DNA from: Brachionus manjavacas
Taxonomy: Eukaryota > Rotifera > Eurotatoria > Ploima > Brachionidae
DNA length: 64,000 bases
Direction of reading: 5' to 3'
NCBI GenBank assembly: GCA_019054805.1
Contig: JAHQIY010000009.1
Coordinates: 2,542,001-2,606,000 of the forward strand
This document shows positions 10,873 through 21,229 of this stretch, piece by piece. The first letter of the stretch is position 1; each line of letters opens with the position of its first letter. The notes under the pieces are model-generated. The model ran no database searches, was not told the DNA's origin, and saw nothing but the letters and a program-made list of their open reading frames with translations. The translations under genes were made by a program, and so were the position numbers.

Positions 10873-12009
10873 TCATTTTATTCATTTACTGACTTTAGAA
10901 TTTTACTATTTTTTTTTTGTATTATTCTACAAGAAAAAAAAATCTGCAAAATTACTTAAACTTTAGTTAATATGTAAATTTTTTAGTAAAAGAGTTAAAA
11001 CTTATTTTTTTTCATAATTTTTACATTTTTCCAAATTTTTTTTTCCAGTTTAACAAATTTCCGGAATTTACAAATTTACTGTTTATATTTAAATAGAAAG
11101 CCCAAAAAGAACAGTCGAACATTCACTGTAAAGGATTCACTAATTTTAATTTTTCATAATTATCTCTTTTTTTTAATTTATTATAATTGTTTTTTCTTTT
11201 TGAAACTCTAGTTATATAGCGTGACAAAAGAGTTAAAAAAATGCTAGAGTCATTCAGAAAAACCCTGGAGAATTATTTTAAAATGATTTATTAAATATAC
11301 TGAAAAAAAATTATTATCATCTCTAATCGAAAAAATAAAGATCCTCGATCGATATTCTTTTTTTATTAAACTTACAATTTAGTTTTATTTAAAAAGTCAA
11401 TTGAGTTAATTTAACCTGTTCAAAATTTTAATATTTCGTATTTCTTCTTTATTGATTTAGACTTTCGACTAACATATATGACGACGCTTTTCTTTTTAAG
11501 TTAAAGCATTCTCTTTGATTGAGAATGTCGTTTGGTTTTTGGTTACAAGAAATTCTCAGGTATTAATTCAAGAATTAAAAAAATATGTACAATTTAAAAG
11601 AAAAAATTTTAAATAAAAATAATTTCTTTTTAAATAGTTTCTTTGTACTTTTAATAAAGCCGTTTCTTTTTTAATATGATTTATTTACTGCTAAATAAAA
11701 TTATTTTACTTAAATCAAAAATAAACAAATAGTTGTTTCCAGCTGATCCACAAGTAAGGCATTCAACTAAAGAGGTTCAGTAGATTTTTATGGTGAATAA
11801 ATTGATAATTTATAAGTAAAATTTTTTATCTTTTTGCCTTTAAACAAATATGTAAAAAAAGTATTAAAAAATGAAAAGAACTTAAGAATTAATAAGCTAC
11901 AAAATTGCACAGAAATAACGAGTATTACAAGATGAAATATGAATATATCTAGGATATTTATTTAAATTGAACACTAAGACTCAAATGATTTTAAACATTT
12001 TTTATTCAG
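10873..12009. other. AT-rich intergenic DNA
   Basis: No gene supported. A splice-acceptor-like TTTTTTATTCAG ends at 12009, just before the broken coding region that follows. Confidence 0.4.
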
Positions 12010-12535
12010 TTTGAGTCAGTATATACAGTATCCTTATGAGAACTGTTTCGAAAGACAAGATATCGCCTCATTTGTTGTAATTGAAGGGAAAGATGAAGAT
12101 TTTGGATTACCAAAAGTAAATTTTTCTTTACCAGAACAAATTTTTCCTAAAATTTCATCAGAATTAACTTATGCGAATTTAGAAACTGTTCGAAACTTAT
12201 TTAGCTGAATTAGATTTGAGTGACAATAGTGATTCTTTTTATATGATTGAATCGCTTAAAAATAATGAGAATTTAGAAAGAATGAGACAAGCCAAACGAG
12301 ATGAGCAAGAACTTGTTGAAAAAACAATTGCTGAGATAATAGCAGGTTTAACAGATTCGGATATCAAGAATGAAGCAATGAGGTCATAGGCGAAAAATGG
12401 CATCAATAAACAATTTGTTCAAAAATTGACCGGGAATCAGCAAAAGCAAGTTTGATCAGTAAAATTAGAACTGACGAAAATCAAAGAAAAGACTTGGATT
12501 TTTTGGACAGATATTCAAGTAATCCTAACTATTAG
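12010..12535 (+). pseudogene. Unidentified broken gene, about 170 codons over three frames
   Basis: Three consecutive stretches in different frames read as one protein. The first, 12011-12200, contains YIQYPYENCFERQDIASF and LPEQIFPKISSEL. The second, about 12202-12389, contains AELDLSDNSDSFYMIESL, then a charged helix ending in LTDSDIKNEAMRS. The third, about 12440-12535, contains SLISKIRTDENQRKDLDFLD and ends YSSNPNY and a stop. Base composition is coding-like throughout. At least two frameshifts and one internal stop break it. The AG directly before 12010 suggests an exon start. I do not recognise the family. It may be a recent pseudogene of a lineage-specific gene, or assembly errors may break a live one. 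Confidence 0.4.
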
Positions 12536-14822
12536 GAGTAGTAAATTTTTCTCATGAATTTAAATTTTTATTTTATTACGATTTTTTTTAAATAAATAAA
12601 TAAATAATAATTGTCTTAATAATTTATTACTTTATTGTTTCGGGAAAAAAACGGTACGATATTCTAATTTTTTTTGGGGGATAGTGTACGTTTGTCTTTG
12701 AAAACAGGATCAATTATTTATTTAACTTTATTAAAAAAAGATTTTGTTTTGAAAAAAAACAAATGTTTAAATTCCATTTTTTTATCCAATTTGTTTATCT
12801 TAGCCTTTTATAGTTATTTCATAAAAAAACAATTGATCTTTATCTTGATTCAAAAAATTTTGAAAAATTTTATTTTATTTTGTCAGACATCTGCAATAAA
12901 CAGAATGACTTAGTTAAAACTTAAATATTCTTTAGAAAAAAAATATAAATATTTTTTATATATTCTGATAGATAATATGGTGAGGATCAAAATTAGCTTT
13001 AGATTGTAATCTAAGAATAATTCAATTCAAATGTAATTTTAAAAAGATTTCTTCTTTTCGAAAAACTTTCATAAAATAAAGATTATTTTGTTTATTTTTT
13101 TGGGTCTATGTGATCAAATGCTCCCAGAAAAATAATATATTTTTAAATATAAGTTTTTGATAATTCACAAAAAATTCAAGATAATTTTCGTCGAACTTGG
13201 TGATGGTAATGATATAATCAAAAATTAAACTGTATCTCTAATCATTAGAGAAAGTTCTACAAATGTGTTCATTATGTGTTCCGTGAAATGTAAATCAAAT
13301 TTTTTTAATTAATTTCCAGTAGATGAGGACCCAATATTTAAACAAACTAAATTTAATTTTTCTTAAATAAACTTTTTTTTTAAAAAAATCAAATTTTGAT
13401 TTTTTATCTAAAAGATCACAAAGTTGACTTGACAGCTTCTATCATATATCGTATTTCCTTAAAAAAGATTATCTTGTATTTGAACTATTTATCTTTTTAT
13501 TAGAAAAGTTTTACAAGAAAAATCAGCCATTTTTCTTTAGTGTTTAAAATAGATTAGAAATAATTTCTTTTTGAAGTGAAAAATTTTATTCATTTAAAAA
13601 AAAAACAATTTCAATTTTTTTCATTTTGATAAAATTTGAAAAAGAACATCTTTTTAAAACATTTTATTTGTAAACACTTTGATGACCGCACTGTATTTTA
13701 TTTGAGGAAATCCATCGCAAATTGTTTTGTTTCAAATGGAAAAAAAAAGTAAATTATTTCAAATTATTATAGTGTTTTTTGATTTGATATTTTCTTTATA
13801 AAAAATAAAAAAAATCCATTGGAGACCGCACTCTATTCTTTTTTGAAAATATAAATAAAAAAAACCTATTATTAACATATTCAATAAATATCCCATAGGT
13901 CATCGATGCAATTTAAAATAAAAAAATACATGATTTTAAAAAATCATGATTCGTGGATTTCCTTTAAACAAAATATTTTTTATTTCCAAAGATAAGCTTA
14001 AAATAGATTTTATAAATGATTATCTTGATGTTTTTGTCAACAACAAAAAAATGCAAAAATACAACGCCACTCTGAAAACTTGATTCCTGTAAATTTTATT
14101 TTTTCAATTTTTTCAATTTTTTATTTAAAAAAATCTAGTCACTTCTTTTTAAAAAACTGCAGATATTATCAAATTTTTAATAATTTTAATTTAAATTGAT
14201 AACTTTTTGAATTTTTCTTTTTCTTTTATAATGAACACCAAATCATCAACCTTGGTCTCATACATTCTAATTTTAAATATATTAGAAATTTAAACTCAGA
14301 TAACATAAATTTATAAACAAAATTTTTCCCAAGAATTTTCGAAGAAATTAACTAGCTATAATTTAAAACAAAAATCATTAAGATCTAAAAAAATCTTACG
14401 GAGACTATTAGACTCGAAATTAACATGTCTAATACAGTTTAAGATTTGGGGTACTGGAAAAAACTTTTAAAAATTATTCAAATTTTATTTTTATACTTTT
14501 CAGTATATTCCGACATTTTTTTATCTATTTTTTTCCACGCTAATTAAACACTTGTTTTACTTTCCCTTTTAAATTCTGAATTTTTCAAATATTAAATTAA
14601 TCAAATTTCTAAATTAATCCATTTTTTATTTATATAAATCTTTAAATGTTCAAATAAGCCTGATGAGAGTAGATTTTATTCAGTAAAAAAAAATGTTATA
14701 ATTTAATACAAAAACATTGATAGAAAAGAAGAAAAATCAAAAAATGTCATTCTGCTCGAGCACAAAAAAGAGTAGAAAAAAAAAGTTGTTCAAACCACAT
14801 TTTTACATTAAAGTCCATCCAT
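12536..14822. other. AT-rich DNA, 3' flank of the Hox gene
   Basis: No gene supported. The word GACCGCACT occurs at 13683 and 13823, each followed by TATT-rich sequence, hinting at two copies of a short repeat. The last few hundred bases probably hold the Hox 3' UTR. Confidence 0.4.
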
Positions 14823-16046
14823 TTAAATCATCAAAGGCTTATTGGCGGCCGAGCCCAAGCTCATCGAAATTTGCTGAAACCCATGCTGATTAGTCTGAGG
14901 TGCCGGTGGCATATTGGCACTATTTCTAGTAAAGAACTGCTGATCCGACCCTTCGGCCTGCTCCAACTCTTCGTCATTCTCATCATAGTCATCCTCATTG
15001 TCCTCATCGAAATCAAAATTTGAATCATCTTAAAAAAAGAGCAAATTGTAAGCTATTCCGCCACTACTGGTGCTCTGAATGATTACTTGATGATTTGCTG
15101 GATCCCTGCGCACACTCTGACAACTTGGACTTCGAATTGGGCACTTTATGATCCTTCTTCCACTTCATCCGTCTGTTCTGAAACCATATCTTTATCTGCC
15201 GCTCAGACAAACTAAGTGTGTGCGCGATCTCAATGCGGCGCCGTCTTGTCAAATACTTGTTGAAGTGGAACTCTTTTTCCAGCTCGAGGACCTGGTGCCT
15301 GGTGTAGGCGGTGCGCGCTCTCTTGCTCTCCACACTAGAAAAACCATCATCTTAAACAACAAAATTACATCTAATCCATCATTACAACAAATTCTTTTAG
15401 ATTTTCTAGCTATCGTGATTTATCAAGATTCCAAAAAAAAAAAGAAAAAAAAAAATTTTTTTTGATTAATTACTCTTCGGAATGAGGAAGTTGGGCATAA
15501 GTCTAGTGGCAAATAATTTTGTAATTAATTACAAGAAAAAAATGTTGCTCTCTTTTTATTTTTTGTTTTTTTTTTTGATAAATGGGGTTTTTAAACAATC
15601 AAGAGAGATTAATTTATCATGAATATTTTCTTACTTGAATTGACGTGAACTTTTTTCATCCAGGCATAGATCACTGGCGGCTTGGCTGCACTTCCGGCAG
15701 GCTGGTGTGCGCTGGCCTGGGCCTCGGAGGCCTCGGCGAGGTCAAGGCTGTCCGAGTTGAGCTGGTTGATGGACGACGAGGAGGCTGAGGAGGAAGCGGA
15801 GGCGGTGCGCTGAGGCTCGCCTTCGGGCTCCAGGTGGCTGAACAGGTAGGGCATGGGCGCCGCTGGCGACACGTCCGGGTACTGGCCGTAGGCCGCCGGC
15901 TCGCTCTGGTAGCCGCCGTAGCCCCCATACTGGTACTGGTAGAACTCGGACATGGGGTAGCTGTACTGGTAGCTGCTCTGGTACAACTTGCCACCACTCG
16001 ATTTATCATCTGCCTCGAATGGAATCGAAGTGTAATTGTTGCTCAT
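14823..16046 (-). CDS. Hox4: Hox4/Deformed-type homeobox protein (three exons)
   Basis: Exons on the minus strand are 16046-15635, 15350-15087 and 15028-14823, joined by phase-1 GT-AG introns of 284 and 58 bases, giving 293 residues. The N-terminus [10 protein letters not shown] is followed by a Tyr/Gly-rich activation-like region. The hexapeptide region [10 protein letters not shown] (residues about 127-136) matches the Hox4 signature YPWMKKVHV apart from Ala for Pro. A short linker precedes a full 60-residue homeodomain (about 146-205) with helix-3 sequence [18 protein letters not shown] and the [19 protein letters not shown] start typical of anterior-central Hox classes. The third exon adds a very acidic tail ([17 protein letters not shown]). 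Exon 1 is GC-rich against an AT-rich background. The protein is a nuclear DNA-binding factor for axial patterning. No other homeobox lies in the window. Confidence 0.93.
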
Positions 16047-17640
16047 GATTAATTTAGAATTTATCTATGTAGCTTAGCAGAGGAGAAAAATCTAAAGTTT
16101 AAAGTAAAAAATGATTTTTTGATTCTTTATTATTTAAAGACACGCTAGAAAATATGTTTATTATAAATTGGAGCAGCCAATAAAATAATTCATATCATGA
16201 TAGAAAATAATTCATATCATGATAGAGAGTGGAGTCGATTGGATGCTAGTGGAAACAGAGTTGTACGATTGGATCGTAGCAACATGTTTACTTAGGCTGG
16301 CACGCATCATTAGGCTTATTAGGTAAGAAAAAAAATACTCTCTAAATGGGAATTTTATTGGCAAAGTGTTGCACACACACAGGTTGATAAGTCACCTTTG
16401 CTAATCACTTTTTAAATGGGCAGTTCAAGTTGTTTCGTTTGCAGTTAGGGCCAAATAGCAAAATGAGTGTGTGCAAACAAGCGTGAATTAAAATGGCATC
16501 AGCTAGGCTGGCTTTAAATAGGATTTTTATTATACCTGTGCGCCGACCGGTCAGTTTAGCATTTAGAATCGGTGCGCGTACAGCTTGAGATCACAGGATA
16601 CATCGATGCTGTTTGATAAATGTCAAGAGCTTTTCATTTTTTATCATTATTACAAGTTGTTGGGCATGATAAGTTGAGGAATTTTTGTTATTAGAGCCGA
16701 TAAAGAAAATTAATTGCCTATGAATTTTTAAATCACGTGAAACATAAAGGAATTTTTTTTCGATTTTTTTGTTTAATCGATTTGTTCATTAAGAAATACC
16801 TGTTCGGCTTAGACACTTTTTTGGCTCTCTATTTGATGATTCTGAGAGAAAAAGATCTATTTCCGCTAATTATTAATTTGAAAAAATTTTTGATTGAATT
16901 TTTTTTTTTTGATAAGATTTATTAGAATAGATAAATAAATGATCGATTGGTGAGTTGTATCTAGTCTAAAAATCTGAATATAAAACTTGTCAATTTGTAT
17001 CCTAAAAACTGTTCATCTAAAAAATAAAAATACAAAAAGTCACTTGAATAAAATAAAATTGAAGAATTAAATGGAAAATTAAAAAATTAAAAAACTAAAA
17101 TCAAATTCATCAATTTATTGAACAAATAAATCCACATCTTTATATATTGTTGAAAAAATAATTTTTGGATTCCGAAAAATTTGTCCTAATGACTCTAGCC
17201 TCCGTTTGACACACTAAGGACCGGGAATTTAAAAATAAATTTTTTGTTTGATTCAAAAATTATCAAAAATATAATGTTTTCTATTTTAAAAAACAAAATT
17301 CTTTCTGCAAAAAACACATACCATAAAGAGGTTATTTTAACTCCTCAAATTTAGTACACTTTCAAATTCTGATAAATTATTAATCAAGCTATTTTTTGAA
17401 TCAAAATTTTTTATTTTTTGCATGTGGATTAAAATTTAAGCATTACCAATAATTTCAAGGGGAAAGTTACCATGGTTCTAAAGTATCTAAGATTCGACCA
17501 GGTTCGAAGGCAACTTGCTCAGAACTGGTGAAGAGTGATAAGTTGTGTATGAATATGTTTTAAATTCCAACAAATGTCTCAACCTTTCTTTGGACCAGAT
17601 TTACATCTTACCATTGATGAGCAATTTTAGCCTTGTAAAA
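16047..17640. other. 5' flank of Hox4; likely promoter region
   Basis: No coding sequence. The 16200-16620 interval is less AT-rich than its surroundings, with words such as GTGCGCCGACCGGTCAG near 16540-16556, so it is a candidate promoter or regulatory block. It includes a tandem 22-bp duplication at 16182-16225. The open frames at 16737-16925 and 17545-17787 have no coding character. Confidence 0.4.
16182..16225. repeat. Two tandem 22-bp copies upstream of Hox4
   Basis: Two perfect copies of a 22-base unit containing the palindrome TATCATGATA. It lies 136-179 bases upstream of the Hox4 start codon. Each palindrome could be a protein-binding site. Confidence 0.8.
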
Positions 17641-17659
17641 ACAGATGCTCATTCATGGC

Positions 17660-18100
17660 AACTTGAATTTTATGATCAATTTTTGATTCTCAAAATGATT
17701 AAACCAAGTTTTAATTATAAAATAAATTGTTATTTCTTAATAGAATTAATGCAAAGATGCATTTTTGAATTTAGCATTCTTTGTTAAATCCAAAGGTAAA
17801 CTCCGGAATATCAACATGCACATTGCAGAGAGTACACCATCTTAATGATATTATTTTAAGTTAGTTAATTTTGCAGACGGTATTTTATTCAATTATCTAA
17901 AGATACTTTTTTATATTTTTGTATTTTTTTTTAAATTTATTCTCACTTCATAATTAAATTTTTTGTCTTTTTTTTTTTTGAAACTTTAAGATTTACTTCT
18001 CATAAAAAGGAGGTCAATCCAATTAATAAATTATTAATTATAACTTGGTTTGATCATTTTGAGAATCAAAAATTGATCATAAACTTCAAAATGTCCACAT
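17660..18100. repeat. Inverted repeat with about 55-75-bp arms
   Basis: The left arm near 17671-17720 includes ATGATCAATTTTTGATTCTC then AAAATGATTAAACCAAGTT. The right arm near 18037-18085, reversed, reads the same with one or two changes. Weaker similarity extends outward (CATTCATGGCAACTTGAA versus AATGAATGTGGACATTTTGAA). The loop is about 320 bases and has no gene. It could be a degenerate foldback transposon. Confidence 0.6.
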
Positions 18101-18439
18101 TCATTCAGTATATGACAAATAAATTCCATACAAAATCCTGCCTTGAGACGGATGTTGACTCGAAACATGTTTTAAATAGATAATATAAAATAAATCTTTT
18201 TGTAAAAAAAGCTTTACAGTCAATCCTCGGTATAACGAACTACTTGGGCAGAAAATCGGTATTCGTTATATCGAAATTCCTGTATAAAATGATAAGGACA
18301 AAAAAAATTTTAAACCAAATTTTATTGATTAAAAAAACTAAAATAAAAATGCGAAAAAAAACAAAAAGTTAATTTTTTTGAAAAAAAACGGTAATAGATG
18401 GTCGTTTGGTAAAGTTACTTCAAATTGTAAAATTTTCAA

Positions 18440-18833
18440 TTTTAAATTAAAAAATACTTGTTTTGAAGTCACGGTGACCTAACATTGTTGCAAATTTCAA
18501 TGCTTGTAATTGAATTTCGATACCGCTAATTGTGATATCATTGTATTTTTGAGCTTAATCGAAACAATTCATCACCGCCTGATCAACATCGGCGTAACTT
18601 GACAATTTTAAACGCTTTTTTTCTGGACCGGCTAAGTTCTTTTCATAATGTTCTAAAATTTTTGCTTTCGACGACAAAATAGTGGAAATTGTAGAAGCAT
18701 TAACGTTGCATTCTTTGGCCAGCTTTGAATTGGTTATTTGTTGCTCGGTATGTTTTTTTATAATTTCTATCTTGATTTCAAAAGAGATGCATTTTCTCTT
18801 TTTGCAAACTTGCTTTTCATTCATTTTTATCAA
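18440..18833 (-). pseudogene. N-terminal part of Tigger/CENP-B-type transposase
   Basis: ATG at 18833 (complement). Residues about 10-60 are a CENP-B N-terminal helix-turn-helix: ISFEIKIEIIKKH, then SKLAKECNVNASTISTIL. After a TAA at 18555-18557 the same frame continues with ITISGIEIQLQALKFATMLG, matching the second DNA-binding domain of Tigger transposases (ISGPxIxEKALxFAxxLG). So there is one premature stop, and the DDE catalytic domain is lost by a deletion running to the terminal repeat. It cannot encode active transposase. Confidence 0.7.
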
Positions 18834-18861
18834 TTAAAATTTTTTAGACAAACGATAATAT

Positions 18862-19107
18862 TCATTTGTTTTATCTGTGCTGAGCTAGAGCTCCTTCAGA
18901 TTAAAAAAAAAAACAAAATAAAAAATTAAGACAAATAAAAAAAAATGTCAAGAAAAATATTAGAAAAACTAAATAAGTTAAAATATAATAAAAAGACAAT
19001 TAAAAATTGATAAATTGTAAGAGGCGACATGTGCAAAGTATTTAAGAATTGAAAAGTTCAGGAAAGAAAGACGAAATGGTAAGATAGCAATTACACAATG
19101 GAGTTGG
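18862..19107 (-). mobile_element. LINE 3' end, copy 1
   Basis: On the minus strand it begins CCAACTCCATTGTGTAATTG and ends in the family 3' hairpin GAAGGAGCTCTAGCTCAGCA followed by an A-rich tail. Non-coding 3' UTR only; 5'-truncated. Confidence 0.7.
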
Positions 19108-19129
19108 ACTGCTGAGTAAGACTTGAATG

Positions 19130-19460
19130 TTTAATATTATTTATTTGTTTTCTGTACCGAGCTAAAGCTCCTTCAGAATAAGTTAAAAATAAAATAAAAA
19201 TAAAATTAAAGTTAATAAAATTAGATAAAAAAAAAGAATCAAAATAGAGTAAATAAGCTAAAAAAAATGAAAGTTGAAAAGACATAAATGGGAAAAGATT
19301 GTTACATGTGGCACATGTTTACATAGTTCAGGTATCAGGAAAATAGGAGGAAATAGTAAGGTAGCAATTACACAATGGAGTTGGGTATTCAATATATCTT
19401 GATTCGAAACCTTCTTTGTATTCTTTTACCAGTCTTTCAACCAATGGAATAGAATATTTA
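19130..19460 (-). mobile_element. LINE 3' end, copy 2
   Basis: Same family and orientation as the copy next to it, slightly longer. It matches the reverse of 20650-20970 over about 300 bases, ending TTCTGAAGGAGCTTTAGCTC and an AAACAAATAAATA tail. It contains no RT coding sequence. Confidence 0.75.
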
Positions 19461-19716
19461 ATGTAATTGTCAAGTATTTATTTACTAATTTTTATTATCA
19501 AGGTGTTAACTAACGGATGTCGTTTTTTTTAAATTCATTATATAAAGGTTATTTTCTTAAGAAAAGTATTTCTCGGTTTTTTTTTATTAGTTCGTTGTAT
19601 CGGGATTTCGTTATAAAGAGATTCTTTGTATCAAAGAAAATTAACAATCTTTTTCCTTTATAAAAAATCAGTTCCTGAATTCTTATTCGTAATATAGAGG
19701 ATTTCATTAAATCTTT

Positions 19717-19997
19717 TCCAATTTATGTCTTTTCAACTTTGATTTTTTTAGCTTATTTACTCTATTTTGATTCTTTTTTTTTTATCTAATTTTATTAACT
19801 TTAATTTTATTTTTATTTTATTTTTAACTTATTCTGAAGGAGCTTTAGCTCGGTACAGAAAACAAATAAAAAAAAAAAAATGGGGATCGCTATTCGGAGG
19901 ATCGAGTGTAGTTGATTATTGAAGAAATTGATTAGTCAATCAAAAACGAGTTTTTTTATCATTCATAAAGGATATTTTTGAAGAGAGCTCAAGAGAA
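19717..19997 (+). repeat. Direct repeat, copy 1 (LINE tail plus following 117 bp)
   Basis: This interval is repeated at 20803-21099 with high identity. It covers the LINE 3' UTR, the A-rich tail and the following segment TATTCGGAGGATCGAGTG to AGAGCTCAAGAGA. Confidence 0.75.
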
Positions 19998-20975
19998 CAA
20001 CTAATGATAATGAATACTCTCTGCTTTTCGCAGATGATCTAGCTACATTCTTCCTTTATAACAAAAAAGGGAACCTAGAAAATAAGATTAATAAATACAC
20101 CAACCAACTAAAACAATGGCTTATTAAATGGAAAATGAAGATATCAGTTGAAAAGTCGTGTTCATTAGTTTTTTCTAAGTACAAAAAAGAGAGTGATAAT
20201 CTAAACTTAAAAATTTATGGAAACAGAATAATGAACCAAAAAGAAATCAAGTTTCTTGGTATTAAATTTGATTCTAAGTTAAACTTTAATATACTGGTAG
20301 ACGAAATTAAAGAACGCTGCAACAAAAGGCTTAATATTATTAAGATATTGTCAATCAAAAAATGGGGTCTCAATCAAAGCACACTAGGAAATTTATATAA
20401 ATCTTTGGTCAGATCGATTTTAGACTATTCTTTTTCTTGCTTGAATTCATTTTCAGAAAATAATATCAAAAAACTACAAGCAATTCAGAATTCAGCAGTA
20501 AGATATATCCTTAAATTAAAATATGATACTCCCTTCAACATCGTGCATCATGAAGCTTTTAATAAACTTAAATTAATTAAATTACAGTCTCAAATCGGCT
20601 TTTTGAGTTGAGTGAGAGATATGTTGGGACAGGACTGAGTCATTCTATTCCATTGATTGTAAGACTAGTGGATGAATACAAAAAAAGTTTCGAATCAAGA
20701 TATATTGAATACCCAACTCCATTGTGTAATTGCTACCTTACTATTTCCTCCTATTTTCCTGATACCTGAACTATGTAAACATGTGCCACATGTAACAATC
20801 TTTTCCCATTTATGTCTTTTCAACTTTCATTTTTTTTTAGCTTATTTACTCTATTTTGATTTTTTTTTTATCTAATTTTATTAACTTTAATTTTATTTTT
20901 ATTTTATTTTTTTATATTTTATTTTTAACTTATTCTGAAGGAGCTTTAGCTCGCTAAAGAAAACAAATAAAAAAA
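19717..20975 (+). mobile_element. LINE (jockey/CR1-like), internally deleted, with RT C-terminal half
   Basis: After a LINE 3' tail (19717-19880) a probable 5' segment of the same family (19880-19997) runs straight into RT at the motif NEYSLLFADDLATFF, then KWKMKISVEKSC. The frame 20135-20611 continues with FLGIKFDSKLNF and SLVRSILDYSFSCLNSFSEN, the RT C-terminal end of jockey/CR1-like LINEs. The 3' UTR and hairpin GAAGGAGCTTTAGCTCG end near 20955, followed by AAACAAATAAAA. The RT N-terminal half and endonuclease are missing. Confidence 0.75.
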
Positions 20976-21099
20976 AAAAAAAAATGGAGGTCTTTATTCG
21001 GAGGATCGAGTGTAGTTGATTATTGAAGAAATTGATTAGTCAATCAAAAACGAGTTTTTTATCATTCATAAAGGATGTTTTTGTAGAGAGCTCAAGAGA
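20803..21099 (+). repeat. Direct repeat, copy 2
   Basis: Second copy of the 19717-19997 segment. Because what follows the tail is the same in both, the segment after the tail is probably the 5' end of another LINE copy, giving a head-to-tail arrangement. After 21099 the copies diverge; the frame to 21226 has FHGSDLQQPNLSIVYKLP and could be LINE ORF1, not recognised. Confidence 0.7.
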
Positions 21100-21229
21100 T
21101 CTGAAAAAGTCTCCCTTATCAATTTTGTCCATGAATTTCCACGGGAGTGACTTGCAACAGCCAAATCTTTCAATTGTCTACAAGCTTCCCTTTCTTAATA
21201 TTCCCATTTTACTATATATTTTTTAAATA

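Larger units (their letters stand above)
18217..19720 (-). mobile_element. Pogo/Tigger-like DNA transposon relic, interrupted by LINE tails
   Basis: The left terminus at 18217 reads CAGTCAATCCTCGGTATAAC after a TA dinucleotide, the form of Tigger-type termini, with repeated (T)TCGTTATATCG words. Related words near 19586-19715 (TTCGTTGTATCGGGATTTCG, CGTAATATAGAGGATTTC) mark the other end. The minus strand between them encodes the start of a CENP-B/Tigger-type transposase. LINE 3' ends at 18862-19107 and 19130-19460 are inserted in it. The catalytic DDE part is missing. Confidence 0.65.

Noticed and set aside
12674-12913. 79-codon plus-strand frame rich in Ile, Leu and Phe
   Set aside because: Looks like translated AT-rich spacer; no signal, repeat or motif.
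15148-15465. Plus-strand open frame across the homeobox
   Set aside because: Antisense shadow of exon 2 and intron 1 with a Lys run at the end.
15671-16052. Long Ser/Thr/Pro-rich and Val/Ala-rich frames over Hox4 exon 1
   Set aside because: GC-rich exon 1 leaves other frames open; only the Hox4 frame splices in phase to the homeodomain exon.
17545-17787. 80-codon open frame
   Set aside because: Runs through one arm of an inverted repeat; AT-driven composition and no homology pattern.
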